Below are positions 25,260-33,628 of a stretch of DNA of 64,000 nt, piece by piece. The position numbers and the translations under genes are program-made. The first letter of the stretch is position 1, and every line of letters begins with the position of its first letter. The notes under the pieces were generated by a model. That model had not been told where the DNA came from. It saw nothing but the letters and a program-made list of their open reading frames with translations, and searched no databases. This DNA is from CBDDKZ01 sp965230415. GTDB taxonomy: Bacteria > Bacteroidota > Bacteroidia > Cytophagales > JAAEPT01. The DNA is taken from assembly GCA_965230415.1 (NCBI GenBank), contig CBDDKZ010000003.1, positions 1 through 64,000 on the forward strand, given 5' to 3'.

Positions 25260-26696
25260 ATGAATCAAAAATTAACCTGCTTGGGCCTTTGCCTGCTTTT
25301 AGCTATTGCTATGCCTGCCTATAACCAAATAAACATGCGTGACACTACATGGGAATGGCAACATTTTGACTATCATTTAGGTAATGATAATCACCTGATC
25401 TCGGTAGATAAGCACAAAATTGTAAAGAGAAAGTTTAAAGGAACAATTATTGAAAACCAGTACATTAAGCTGGTGTTGTTGCCGGAATTTGGCGGCCGAC
25501 TACTCTCTTGTATCTACAAACCCACCGGACATGAAGAACTTTATCAGAACCCTGTGGGTGTGCCCTATGGTATGGGTGAGCATGTGTTCTATTATGATTG
25601 GCTGATGCTTTATGGCGGTATTTTTCCCACCTTTCCCGAGTCGGAGCATGGCAAGACCTGGTTTTTACCCTGGCAAAGTGAAGTGATAAGCAATACACCT
25701 GAACAAGTGTCTTTCAGGATGAGTTTTACCGACAATATTGAAATTCCGCATCCTGCGATGCACAATAACGGCAAAACCGGGATAACCTGCCATTTTACAG
25801 TAACGGTTCGCCGCGGCAGGTCCAACGTACAAGTTGATATAGAGCTAGTCAACGATGAAAATGAAACGGCCTATGAATATTGGACTACCTGTTCCCTGGC
25901 TCCGGGATCCCTGGCAGGAGACCCCAGGGTGCCGGGTAATTCGGAAATAGTAGCTTCCATGGATCACGTGAAATTAATGGGCGCAAATTGGCCCTGGCTT
26001 TTTGAATCAGAAAAAGCCGTTAGTTCCGAAGCCAATATTTATGAATGGATGAATTTACGCCATTATGATAATTGGGAAGGCTGGGGCAGTGTTTATGCCA
26101 ATCCCCATTATACGAACGATAATTTTGGAGTGATTAATCACACAAACGAAGAAGGGATATTCAGGATTGCAGATAATAAGAGTATAACGCCAGGTTTTAA
26201 AATGTGGACTTTTGGTTATGAGAGTAGTAAAGATGTCGATTATGAGGATTTTAGCCGGATAGACCGGCCTTTCATTGAGCTTTGGAGTGGGGTGGTTAAC
26301 GAATTCCGTCAGGATGCTCAAATGGCTGGGTATGCTAAAAAATCCTGGAGCGAAAATTATTTGATAACGGTAGGAATGCCAGAAATACAGGTCGCCAATG
26401 AACATGCAGCGGTGGCCTTGACTCAGGATGCTACTGGTTTTCAGGCGCAATTCTTCAGTTCACATCCCAATGAAAAACTACATGTGGTGTTGACCTTGCT
26501 AGGGGAGCAGCGTCAGGAGCTTTTTGATGAATTGGTAAGCGCTGACCCGGCAGTGGCCAATGTGATCAATATCAAGTATGAGGCAATTAATATTCCCTTC
26601 GAAAAATGCCGTTTTCAAATCACCATCAAAAACCAGCAAGGTTTGGAGTTGTTAGCTCATGAAATACTGTGCTCAGACAAAAAGGTAAAACGTTAA
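25260..26696 (+). CDS. Exported DUF5107 protein (aldose-epimerase-like fold)
   Basis: A 478-residue protein with an N-terminal signal (hydrophobic LGLCLLLAIAMPAYNQ). From about residue 60 it matches DUF5107, a galactose-mutarotase-like beta-sandwich domain: YIKLVLLPEFGGRLLS, then KPTGHEELYQNPVG, YDWLMLYGGIFPTFPESEHG, and later FGYESSKDVDYEDFSRID, FIELWSGV. This family is found beside polysaccharide-utilisation genes in Bacteroidetes and is thought to bind or epimerise sugars; His and Glu residues in the conserved stretches could serve as catalytic acid and base. No TonB-type receptors or glycoside hydrolases are next to it here. Periplasmic or secreted; no T9SS domain. Confidence 0.85.
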   Translation: MNQKLTCLGLCLLLAIAMPAYNQINMRDTTWEWQHFDYHLGNDNHLISVDKHKIVKRKFKGTIIENQYIKLVLLPEFGGRLLSCIYKPTGHEELYQNPVGVPYGMGEHVFYYDWLMLYGGIFPTFPESEHGKTWFLPWQSEVISNTPEQVSFRMSFTDNIEIPHPAMHNNGKTGITCHFTVTVRRGRSNVQVDIELVNDENETAYEYWTTCSLAPGSLAGDPRVPGNSEIVASMDHVKLMGANWPWLFESEKAVSSEANIYEWMNLRHYDNWEGWGSVYANPHYTNDNFGVINHTNEEGIFRIADNKSITPGFKMWTFGYESSKDVDYEDFSRIDRPFIELWSGVVNEFRQDAQMAGYAKKSWSENYLITVGMPEIQVANEHAAVALTQDATGFQAQFFSSHPNEKLHVVLTLLGEQRQELFDELVSADPAVANVINIKYEAINIPFEKCRFQITIKNQQGLELLAHEILCSDKKVKR

Positions 26697-27102
26697 CAGA
26701 TTTATCTTAAATAGGCCTGGTAATGAGTGTGAGGTGATTTTGTCTGGGTCTGGAAAGATAGGGGTCAGCGCGATACTAAGAGTAGAGGGGGATAGCTATA
26801 AATTTGGTTTAAATATGCCAGTATGTAAATAGATAATATGTTAGCTTTTAATGTAGATATAAACGTGATTTGTGTGTTATGAATTAGTTTTTTTTCTGAG
26901 CTGCGTAGACCAACAAGATGGAAAAGCCGATACTTCACTAAAAACTGAAACTACTGATAATTCAAAACTTGAGAATCAATCCGAATTTTTTGCTGCAAAT
27001 TACCTTCTATAAAAATTGATTCCATGGAGATCTGTATTGATAATGATGGATGTTTTCGGGGAGCTTACATTTTCGGGAAGTGATCCCCCTCAACTAACCT
27101 TG
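26697..27102. other. 406-base intergenic region with possible lipoprotein remnant
   Basis: Between the convergent DUF5107 and barrel genes. A TAAATTTG sequence at 26799-26806 resembles a Bacteroidetes -7 box. Bases 26872-27012 encode a short open frame with a lipobox-like LVFFLSC followed by a polar Asp/Lys/Thr-rich tail; it may be a decayed lipoprotein gene. Nothing else was seen. Confidence 0.3.
26872..27012 (+). pseudogene. Possible remnant of a small lipoprotein gene
   Basis: A 46-residue frame whose only starts are GTG. It has a short hydrophobic leader with lipobox-like FLSC, then VDQQDGKADTSLKTETT and ends SEFFAANYLL. An ATG in another frame (26880) would join it if one base were added after ATGAA, giving a leader MKxLVFFLSC. 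Too short to be convincing; recorded because the composition after the Cys is typical of lipoprotein linkers. Confidence 0.25.
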
Positions 27103-27918
27103 CTAGCTGTTTTTGAATGTTTTCGTTTTTAGCAATTTAATACTGAAGCCAAGGCCTATTCCAATCGAATGTAGCCTTGCATGGTATTTGATTACTTCTG
27201 TGGTTTGCGTGCCATCGAACAGGTTTCTAACTTTTTCATGTATTTCAAACTGCGTGCTGAAGTAATTGTAGGTGATGTCCATATTTACCAGTATCCTTTT
27301 TGTTAAGTGGTACCCTGATGAAAAACTCAGTGCCAGCGTGCGCCCATCCCAGGTGTTGTAGGTTTGTTTTGTATCGAAAGACAGGCGGTATACTAAATTG
27401 CTGATCTTATCCTCTAAGTAAATGATAGTGTTATCGTTATTAAAATGTGTTAATCCAAAAAGAATTTTAGGCATAAATATAAAATGGCCCTTTTCCATTT
27501 TATGAACGATCCCAATTAGAAAGCTATTTGAACTGGACTTTATATCAGCACTATTTGATTTTAGTTGGTCATGATCTCTGTTGATAAAAAAGTCCGTGCC
27601 AAATTTCGATTGAATAGCGTTTTCAAAGTTGCTTTTACGAGTATTTCCCCTCCACCCGAATCCTAGTTGTGCCCTGAATCCTATTCCCCATTTTTCATTC
27701 AAAAACAAGCTCCCGGAGTATTGGGAGCAGTAAACGCTAACATCCCGGTAACCCACTAAAATATCTGTGTATGCGCCCTTGAGTAATTTAGTGATCGGGA
27801 AGTTAAGCCCAATAGAAGGTGCATAATGTAACCTGTAAATAAGCTGTGTGGAGTCTTGTCCCATCAACTTTATGGAGGTGGAAATGAGCAGAACAGCGAA
27901 TATAAAAAGTCTCATCAA
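27103..27918 (-). CDS. Outer-membrane beta-barrel protein, hypothetical
   Basis: A 271-residue protein with a signal peptide (MMRLFIFAVLLISTSIKLMGQ). The mature part is a series of alternating amphipathic strands ending in aromatic residues (YRLHYAPSIGLNF, GIGFRAQLGFGW, FLIGIVHKM, LALSFSSGYHL, MDITYNYFSTQFE, RLHSIGIGLGFSIKL), the pattern of a small outer-membrane barrel. No plug or enzyme motif is seen. It overlaps the stop of the upstream lipoprotein gene by four bases (ATGA at 27915-27918), so both are made together and probably form a lipoprotein-barrel pair at the outer membrane. Confidence 0.75.
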   Translation of the reverse strand: MMRLFIFAVLLISTSIKLMGQDSTQLIYRLHYAPSIGLNFPITKLLKGAYTDILVGYRDVSVYCSQYSGSLFLNEKWGIGFRAQLGFGWRGNTRKSNFENAIQSKFGTDFFINRDHDQLKSNSADIKSSSNSFLIGIVHKMEKGHFIFMPKILFGLTHFNNDNTIIYLEDKISNLVYRLSFDTKQTYNTWDGRTLALSFSSGYHLTKRILVNMDITYNYFSTQFEIHEKVRNLFDGTQTTEVIKYHARLHSIGIGLGFSIKLLKTKTFKNS

Positions 27919-28523
27919 TGTAATTTTAGGGCTTCGGTCTGAGCTGTAAATATTCTTCCGTCTGTCAATTGCATGCTAACTTCGAATTGATGTACCCCAA
28001 TCGTTGGTGCGGTCATCAGTAGCAAGTTAAAAGTCATGTCATCACCGGTTTTTTCTGAGTGCACGCCGTGAATGCTGCTCATATATGTTGCCACCGAATA
28101 ATAATTGAAAGCGTCATAAACATTGAATGCTGTGGTGACGTTAGAGCCTGCCGGATAATCACTATTGAAATCTTTTAATGTGAATATTTGAAAATCGGTG
28201 ATGCTGTCTATAGCATTGTATAATACGGCTGGGCATCCATCCATGGAAAATGCGTTGGCCCTTGGTATAAACAAGCTGTTTGGACTTCGTGACGCACATT
28301 GGTTCTCATTGCGCTGTATGGTTACCCGTATTCCGTAAGTGTTCCTGGAGACGGAGTCAGGGCTTTCTAGTGGTTCTTGCTTACTATTGTCGATATTAAC
28401 AAGTTGTAAGTCGCAGTTTGAATAATAAATCTCCTGCGTGTCGTCGCAGGAACAGCCAGTTATTACAATATCCAGTAACAAAGGCAAGGTCAATAAAAGG
28501 AATACCTTACTTATCTTTTTCAT
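27915..28523 (-). CDS. Hypothetical lipoprotein, coupled to a barrel protein
   Basis: A 202-residue lipoprotein: the leader KVFLLLTLPLLLDIVITGC ends in the lipobox ITGC, then CDD. The mature part is Asp/Asn/Ser-rich with four further Cys residues, including a pair in QCASRS and GCPAV. It contains mixed strands with no recognised domain; it has the general look of DUF5034-type Bacteroidetes lipoproteins (LLLMTAPTIGVHQFEVSMQLTDG near the end, a beta-sandwich pattern). It is first in a two-gene unit with the barrel gene and has its own upstream region. Function unknown. Confidence 0.75.
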   Translation of the reverse strand: MKKISKVFLLLTLPLLLDIVITGCSCDDTQEIYYSNCDLQLVNIDNSKQEPLESPDSVSRNTYGIRVTIQRNENQCASRSPNSLFIPRANAFSMDGCPAVLYNAIDSITDFQIFTLKDFNSDYPAGSNVTTAFNVYDAFNYYSVATYMSSIHGVHSEKTGDDMTFNLLLMTAPTIGVHQFEVSMQLTDGRIFTAQTEALKLH

Positions 28524-29030
28524 AGTTCAATTGTTGTGTGAAAAACAGTTAGGCTACTATGTGTAAATGTTCCTGTGTCTATTAAACTACTTTAGTAGTT
28601 GATTGTTATCATATGTTATACTAGTATGTTGCTTCAGAGTCGTTAACCTAAATGAATATAATAATGCAATAAAGTTTCATTTGTTGCTGTGTTTTCGTTT
28701 TGACTCCGTATCATCGTGTTGCTTTTGGGGACAATGGGAGCGGGAATGTTTCGTCTTTCATTACTTTGGACTTAATCATGCGGCCTTATTACCTGATCAA
28801 TTATAGACCATGAGATTAAGGTGCCTTCGAAGTATTTAGCCATTTGCTGAATTTCTTTCTTAGATTGCCTGCAATGATTTTGCCGGCACGAAAAAAACGG
28901 ACTCAAATATTCCCATTTGTATTGCTTGGTTTATGATAATCTAATCATTTTACCCTAATTCGTAACATGCCAATTTGTGCTTGTCAAGAATTCTTGGAAG
29001 CTGTCAACTCTTGTGGCAGCTTCCTTTCAT
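28524..29030. other. 507-base intergenic region with hairpins
   Basis: Between two minus-strand units. AACTACT/AGTAGTT (28585-28600) is an inverted repeat 60 bases upstream of the lipoprotein start. A 12-bp palindrome CAAGAATTCTTG (28985-28996) abuts an 8-bp hairpin GGAAGCTG/CAGCTTCC (28996-29024) right after the DUF1330 stop, probably its terminator. Short open frames here have no coding character. Confidence 0.4.
28996..29024 (-). terminator. Hairpin after the DUF1330 gene
   Basis: Perfect 8-bp stem GGAAGCTG/CAGCTTCC with a 13-base loop, six bases beyond the stop codon at 29031 on the minus strand. The T tract is weak on that strand, so efficiency is uncertain. Confidence 0.45.
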
Positions 29031-29333
29031 TTATGCCACTTTAGTAATATATGCCTCAATTGTTTTGAAAGCTTTATCCCTCAATGGAAGCAATTGTTGG
29101 TATCGGGGACCCTTATAAATGGATTCGAATGTAGCGTAATCGGGGAAAGTCATTACCGAAATAAAATCCGGATTGTATTGTCCCAGGTAAGTTTCATCTA
29201 TCTGGTAATGAGCCTCGTTTTTTACTCCAGCGACTTCGTAAAGTTGGGAAAGTACAGATAAGTAGTTGTTTAGACTTTTTGTCTCGTTATGGTCGATCGT
29301 GGCGACGACAATTAATTTGATTTCAGCTGACAT
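29031..29333 (-). CDS. DUF1330-type dimeric alpha/beta-barrel protein
   Basis: A 100-residue single-domain protein with the ferredoxin-like dimeric alpha/beta-barrel pattern: IKLIVVATIDHNETKSLNNYL, then YLGQYNPDFISVMTFPDYATFESIY, and a C-terminal helix-strand. DUF1330 proteins are small, cytoplasmic and poorly characterised; related folds are antibiotic monooxygenases and stress-responsive barrels. It is the last gene of a minus-strand run AraC then DUF1330, with 54 bases between them. A 253-residue lipoprotein at 35371-36132 has a related fold. Confidence 0.75.
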   Translation of the reverse strand: MSAEIKLIVVATIDHNETKSLNNYLSVLSQLYEVAGVKNEAHYQIDETYLGQYNPDFISVMTFPDYATFESIYKGPRYQQLLPLRDKAFKTIEAYITKVA

Positions 29334-29387
29334 AATTATAGCATTTGATTTTCAGCCTCAAATTATATCAAAAGGGGAAAAGCCTTT

Positions 29388-30278
29388 CTATTGGAAATTG
29401 CTTATTCTAAAATTACCCGGAGTACAGTTGAATTCATTTTTAAATACATTTGAAAGAGAATTCCCTTCTTTAAACCCTACTTTTTCTGCGATTTCAGCAA
29501 TTGTATAGCTGCTGTTTCTAAGATAATCCATGGCTTTCTGTAAGCGAATGTATTTGATCATTTGATAGGGTGAAATTCCATAATATGTTTTGAAACTTCT
29601 TATCAGATGATATTTTGACAGGAAAATCCGTTTCGAAATATCGTCAAGGGATAAATCGCTGTTGTATTCCGAATAAATGATATCTTTGGCAGCACATAGG
29701 CGTTTAAAGAGTTCTTCTTTGGTCGTTTTTTTGATACAATTCAGGAAATCGACTTTACGTCTGGTGTCGTAGTGAAGGTTCATAACATGATTCATGAGTT
29801 CCTGGATAGTGTCTTCAAAGTGTATGCCTGAATGGTGCCCGAGCTTATCAAGTAAAAATTTGGTCTGCTTATTTTTGAAGTGAAGTTCATTATAAATAGG
29901 AGGTATGATTGTCCTTTCATCATACCATAGATCGATATGTTCTTGTATTGATTCAAAAGCACTACGGGCAAAATCGAATTGAAAATGAACATTGCACGTT
30001 TTAACCCCGGTTTCATCAATTTCATATTCAAGTTCCTGAAAAGGGTTAATAATCAAAAATGTAGCGTCACAAACTTTAAAGGCCTTACCATCAACTTTAC
30101 AATGAGCAATACCGGATGTATTAGTAATTATGCTGAGGCTGGTCTCAGGTACTTTTTTATAAAATCGATCAACAGAGGTTTTTACACATAAGTTGCTCCA
30201 CTCTAAATCGCTGTTATTGGTACTTTGATTGACCATTGAATTTAGGATTTCCTGTTTGGCGAACTGAGTAAAAACCAT
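29388..30278 (-). CDS. AraC-family transcriptional regulator
   Basis: A 296-residue regulator. Residues 1-165 form a beta-rich cupin sensor (TSLSIITNTSGIAHCKVDG, ETGVKTCNVHFQF). The C-terminal 100 residues have both helix-turn-helix units: LSLDDISKRIFLSKYHLIR and YTIAEIAEKVGFKEGNSLS, with YGISPYQMIKYIRL between them and the family ending CTPGNFR. The ligand is unknown. It starts 10 bases after the stop of the DUF1801 gene and sits in a five-gene minus-strand run headed by a WYL regulator. Confidence 0.9.
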   Translation of the reverse strand: MVFTQFAKQEILNSMVNQSTNNSDLEWSNLCVKTSVDRFYKKVPETSLSIITNTSGIAHCKVDGKAFKVCDATFLIINPFQELEYEIDETGVKTCNVHFQFDFARSAFESIQEHIDLWYDERTIIPPIYNELHFKNKQTKFLLDKLGHHSGIHFEDTIQELMNHVMNLHYDTRRKVDFLNCIKKTTKEELFKRLCAAKDIIYSEYNSDLSLDDISKRIFLSKYHLIRSFKTYYGISPYQMIKYIRLQKAMDYLRNSSYTIAEIAEKVGFKEGNSLSNVFKNEFNCTPGNFRISNFQ

Positions 30279-30288
30279 AAGCGTGTAT

Positions 30289-30717
30289 TTATATTCCCAA
30301 CGTCAATAATCCCTTTACATTGTGGTAAGTCAAAGCGGCTTTGATACATTGCTTCAATTCATTAACAGGAACTTCATCTGTCAGACCAAACACAATGGCA
30401 CGATTTCCTTCAAATCGGAACTGTTTTTCAAAAACTACTTTGAATGTACTCACCAGGCGGCTGGTACATTGAAAATACATGGCATATTGATCGGTGGCCT
30501 TTTCGTTCCAACCGAGCCTCAATGTGCTGCCCCGTCTGGTAATATAACTTGGCTGACCCCACTTGAGCGTTTCTTCCAGGTGGGTAATAACTTCCGTTTC
30601 CTGAGCCGTTTCGATGATTAATGCGCGTAAACATAGGAGTTTGCCCCGAACGGTGTCGGGGCTTTTGTCAAATACTTCGTCTACTTCCGGGTTGGTTATA
30701 AATTCCAGTTCTGTCAT
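30289..30717 (-). CDS. DUF1801-domain protein
   Basis: A 142-residue protein of the DUF1801 (YdhG-like) family: a helical start, then LKWGQPSYITRRGSTLRLGW, the family's central W-G-x-P-x-Y stretch, followed by strands MYFQCTSRL and a C-terminal helix. The fold resembles frataxin-like or iron-chaperone proteins, and YdhG has been linked to intracellular iron chaperoning in Bacillus; that role is not proven here. It is separated from its neighbours by 5 and 10 bases, so it belongs to the GyrI-like/AraC operon. A second DUF1801 gene occurs at 58266-58628 in a similar operon. Confidence 0.8.
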   Translation of the reverse strand: MTELEFITNPEVDEVFDKSPDTVRGKLLCLRALIIETAQETEVITHLEETLKWGQPSYITRRGSTLRLGWNEKATDQYAMYFQCTSRLVSTFKVVFEKQFRFEGNRAIVFGLTDEVPVNELKQCIKAALTYHNVKGLLTLGI

Positions 30718-30722
30718 GGTGC

Positions 30723-31184
30723 TTATTCGTTCAGGGAAATATAAAATTCGACTTCGGCATTAGCAGGGTCTTGTGCTTTTTCACCAAATAATTCGAAGTC
30801 AGCGGTATAAGCCCTGTCCAAATCCATATTCCAGATTTGAGTCCAGTGTTTTACAATGAGTCCCTTGCTTATATCACCTCTTGTCGTACTTTTATGATAA
30901 AGGCCTCCACCAAAAGATTTGCCCAGCATATGCTCAGGGATATTTGCCAGTGAGCTTACTTTACAACCAATGATAGCCGTATAAGGTTTGGTATGATCTC
31001 CTTCATATTCAGTGTAAAGCGAATAGACGGTATGATCTACTTTATGGGGGATTTTTTCTAAGATAGATTCTCCCAGGAAACGTTGCCACAATTGTGCGAT
31101 ATCATCGTTTGCTTTGTTGTTTTCATTCGTAGTTCTAACGGCGATACCTATGAGCAGGAAAGGTGCTATTTTTACTGTTTGCAT
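30723..31184 (-). CDS. GyrI-like/AraC effector-binding domain protein
   Basis: A 153-residue protein starting with the typical strand IAPFLLIGIAVRT, followed by helix IAQLWQRFLG and strand YSLYTEYEGD, then GKSFGGGLYHKSTTRGDISKGLIVKHW and the ending DFELFGEKAQDPANAEVEFYI. This is the layout of the AraC effector-binding (GyrI-like, SHS2 pair) domain, which binds small hydrophobic or cationic compounds. As a stand-alone domain it could sequester a drug or serve as a sensor subunit. The gene is 33 bases downstream of the WYL regulator and 5 bases from the DUF1801 gene. Confidence 0.8.
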   Translation of the reverse strand: MQTVKIAPFLLIGIAVRTTNENNKANDDIAQLWQRFLGESILEKIPHKVDHTVYSLYTEYEGDHTKPYTAIIGCKVSSLANIPEHMLGKSFGGGLYHKSTTRGDISKGLIVKHWTQIWNMDLDRAYTADFELFGEKAQDPANAEVEFYISLNE

Positions 31185-31217
31185 ATTGTTATGAGTTATG
31201 TTTACGGCAAAGAAAGC

Positions 31218-31949
31218 TTAGCCTGCTGACAACCCTGTGTCAGGGGTGTCCGACCATTTTTTTCGGCAAGATTCCAGGTATTGTTCTAAGGTGATGTTAT
31301 GAGGATCGAAATATTCGGTGGTGGTGACAAGGCGCTCTATACAATCAAGCCTGAAGGCCCTGAAATCATTTCTTTCTCTACAAAATGCTATTAAAACCCA
31401 ATTTTCTTTGCTGGTGTACAAGGCGAAGGGTTCCAGGGTTCTGCTGGTGCGCTCGTTTTTTAGCGATAAGTAATCAATTTTAATAAGCCGGTAGTTGGCG
31501 ATAGTTGACTGTAGTTCGATGAGGTAATCACTGGTGTTGTTGCTTGCGGTGTTGGTCCTCACCTGTATTCGGTCGGCAAGCAGTTCAATCTTGTTTTTTT
31601 GCTTCGTACGTAAAGTTGCTTTCACCTTCGTCACCGCACTTTGATAGTGCCTTGCCAATGAGCTGTCTTTGTTTTTCAATATTAATTGTTCGGAGGTAAT
31701 TAAGGCATTGGCTTCTTCTTCCGTGAATGATACAGGAGGAAGCCGGTAACCGTCCACTAAAGAATAACCCTTGCCCTCCTCCATTAGGATAGGGACCCCT
31801 GATTGCTCCAGCGCGCGGATGTCGCGGTAAACGGTGCGTATACTTACTCCGTGTATTTCGGCTATTTCTCGTGCGGTGAGTACGCGTTTCGATTGTAATT
31901 GCGTTAATATTGCCGCTAATCTGCTTAATCGGGGTTTTTCCGCTGTCAT
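31218..31949 (-). CDS. WYL-domain transcriptional regulator (YafY type)
   Basis: The ATG at 31949 gives a 243-residue protein; an in-frame start seven codons earlier is possible. The N-terminus is a winged HTH of the HTH_11 (DeoR-like) type: LSRLAAILTQLQ, then LTAREIAEIHGVSIRTVYRDI. The middle contains the WYL domain (about 130-215): LIKIDYLSLKNERTSRTLEPFALYTSKENWVLIAFCRERNDFR. WYL domains bind nucleotide-like or nucleic-acid ligands and often control DNA-damage or defence genes. It heads a five-gene minus-strand run (WYL, GyrI-like, DUF1801, AraC, DUF1330). Confidence 0.9.
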   Translation of the reverse strand: MTAEKPRLSRLAAILTQLQSKRVLTAREIAEIHGVSIRTVYRDIRALEQSGVPILMEEGKGYSLVDGYRLPPVSFTEEEANALITSEQLILKNKDSSLARHYQSAVTKVKATLRTKQKNKIELLADRIQVRTNTASNNTSDYLIELQSTIANYRLIKIDYLSLKNERTSRTLEPFALYTSKENWVLIAFCRERNDFRAFRLDCIERLVTTTEYFDPHNITLEQYLESCRKKWSDTPDTGLSAG

Positions 31950-31981
31950 TGCCTTATTATTAGAGAGCATGTTTGTGTTTA

Positions 31982-32356
31982 CTACTGCATTTCCATCAAC
32001 CAGTTTATTGCTGTAGGTTCATCTTCAAAGAATTTTAAATGAGTAGTTTCCATCCAGCGTTTTTCGGTATTGATCGCTTCATATGGAGATCCCACAATGG
32101 CGACAAATTGTATTCTTTTTTGCAGTTCTTCATTCATTTTGAACTCCAAAGACCAGATTCGTCGGGCTTCTAAGGTTTCAAATTGGTATTGACTTACATT
32201 GATAAGCATTCCGATTTTTGCATTTGTAGCTGTCTCTTCGTCAATTAATGCTAAAGCTTCTTTAACCCCACTTTTAGATTCTGTTTCCGAAATAGAGCCT
32301 TGTAAGGTATGTGCTACAATTAATGGAGATTGAGAAATGATTGCGGTTCTTATCAT
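31982..32356 (-). CDS. SpoIIAA-like (STAS superfamily) protein
   Basis: A 124-residue cytoplasmic protein. The layout is alternating helix and strand: IDEETATNAKIGMLINV, then WSLEFKMNEELQKRIQFVAIVGS, ending RWMETTHLKFFEDEPTAINWL. The last stretch 'F-x-x-E-x-x-A-x-x-W-L' is typical of the SpoIIAA-like family, a STAS-related fold with a lipid- or anion-binding groove. The start is the ATG at 32356. It is 32 bases upstream of the WYL regulator on the same strand and might share its transcript. Precise function unknown. Confidence 0.7.
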   Translation of the reverse strand: MIRTAIISQSPLIVAHTLQGSISETESKSGVKEALALIDEETATNAKIGMLINVSQYQFETLEARRIWSLEFKMNEELQKRIQFVAIVGSPYEAINTEKRWMETTHLKFFEDEPTAINWLMEMQ

Positions 32357-32417
32357 GGATAGTCTGAGCTATGTTGTAATTGCTATTTACAATTAAGATA
32401 GCTAAATATAAAATAGT

Positions 32418-32448
32418 AAAACGTAAGGAAATAGATGCCTTACGTTTT
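32418..32448. terminator. Bidirectional-looking terminator after the NTF2-like gene
   Basis: Perfect 11-bp arms AAAACGTAAGG/CCTTACGTTTT around a 9-base loop, with a T tract on both strands. It lies just beyond the stop at 32455 of the minus-strand NTF2-like gene. Confidence 0.8.
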
Positions 32449-32454
32449 TTTATG

Positions 32455-32898
32455 CTACTTATTCATTTTTCCATACACTTTTCGCCATTCCGTAGCATCA
32501 TAAATTAAGTGCGACTCTTTAATGAATCCATCTTCAATTCTAAACCACTCAGAGGCAATGTTGCGCTCTAAACCTGGTATTGACGATTTAAATTCATAAT
32601 AAGCAGCTACCCAATTATTGTTTGTAGTTATGTTATTGAGAGTCACTCCTGTTAATACCTGACCGAGTTCTCCGGCCAACTCAATAAATTCAGCTTTTGT
32701 GTTTAATTCAACCATAGGGTTTTTAAAATGGTAATCGTCTGACAGTAAGGCCAGCGATTCAGCAATTTTATCGGGTTTATTAAATCCTTCTAAAAAGTTT
32801 TTTACGATTTCCTGATTTGTCATAATGTGATGGTTTTGTGAATAACTATTGTTGGCCCAAAATGCGACGAGCATAGTGGCTAAGAACATTAATTTCAT
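32455..32898 (-). CDS. SnoaL/NTF2-like protein with signal peptide
   Basis: A 147-residue protein. The first 20 residues (MKLMFLATMLVAFWANNSYS) are a signal peptide. The mature domain is the NTF2-like cone: VKNFLEGFNKPDKIAESLALLSDDYHFKNPM, strand ITTNNNWVAAYYEF and the ending IEDGFIKESHLIYDATEW. SnoaL-like proteins are isomerases, cyclases or simple ligand binders. It is followed by a strong terminator and begins 70 bases from the Crp-like regulator upstream; both are on the minus strand. Ligand unknown. Confidence 0.8.
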   Translation of the reverse strand: MKLMFLATMLVAFWANNSYSQNHHIMTNQEIVKNFLEGFNKPDKIAESLALLSDDYHFKNPMVELNTKAEFIELAGELGQVLTGVTLNNITTNNNWVAAYYEFKSSIPGLERNIASEWFRIEDGFIKESHLIYDATEWRKVYGKMNK

Positions 32899-32971
32899 AA
32901 TGGCTTTCTTTTAATTTATAACTTAAAAGTAGTACCTATTAAACAGGAGAATCTTGGTGCATACCAAGTAT

Positions 32972-33541
32972 TTATATGCGAATTCGGTTCATTAGCTTGC
33001 TGAAATTGGTAGCGTCAATTCGTAGGTAGGAGGCAATTTCTTTATGCGGTATCATCTGGAGTAAAGGAGCGCTTCTTTTTACAAAGGCCATAAAACGCTC
33101 TTCCATATTTAAAGCCATGATTTCGTGCTGACGCTGAATGACACCATCCAGGAATTTTTCTGTGATCTTTCGGAACAAAGTATCTATATCCCGGTACTCA
33201 TTCAGTAGTTCTTGATGCCTTTCACAAGAAATTCTGAGCACCTCACTCGCCGTAATTGATTCCAGGTAGTACCTTGATGGCTTTTGTGTAAAAAATGATT
33301 CGGGGATACCACTGAATGAAGGTGCGTAGGCAAAAGCTATGATGTGCTCTTTATTGCCGTGCAAATAATAAGATTTCTGTACACCTTTCACTACAAAATA
33401 AAGGTAGGACTCTACCTCTCCCGGCGCGGTAATGATATGTTGCTTTGGAAAACTTAAGCGTTTCCATTGCGACACATACCGTTCTGTTACCTTTTCGTCG
33501 ATTGTGTGAAACGTAGATAAAAATGACTTTAGTGTTTCCAT
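32972..33541 (-). CDS. Crp/Fnr-family cyclic-nucleotide-binding-like regulator
   Basis: A 189-residue protein. Residues 15-115 form the cNMP-binding beta-roll (FPKQHIITAPGEVESYLYFVVKG, YYLHGNKEHIIAFA, YYLESITASEVLRI). The C-terminal helix-turn-helix is short: MIPHKEIASYLRIDATNFSKLMNRIRI, which matches the shortened HTH of many Bacteroidetes Crp-like proteins. The conserved cAMP-contact Arg/Thr pair is not clear, so the ligand may differ or be absent. It stands upstream of the NTF2-like gene on the same strand. Confidence 0.85.
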   Translation of the reverse strand: METLKSFLSTFHTIDEKVTERYVSQWKRLSFPKQHIITAPGEVESYLYFVVKGVQKSYYLHGNKEHIIAFAYAPSFSGIPESFFTQKPSRYYLESITASEVLRISCERHQELLNEYRDIDTLFRKITEKFLDGVIQRQHEIMALNMEERFMAFVKRSAPLLQMIPHKEIASYLRIDATNFSKLMNRIRI

Positions 33542-33628
33542 TGGCTATGTCTCAAACAAGCTTTTAATTGAAAAAGTTTGGACAGCTTATGTGAAATAAT
33601 TAGGGCACCGAACTGCGTTCGGCGATCA

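Noticed and set aside
28603..28806. 67-codon plus-strand frame in the 28.5-29.0 kb intergenic region
   Set aside because: Cys/Phe-rich translation from A/T-rich sequence with no family pattern or start context.
30723..31949. WYL/GyrI-like pair as a phage-defence system
   Set aside because: WYL regulators do accompany defence genes, but the genes here are small binding and stress-type domains without nucleases, ATPases or other effectors.
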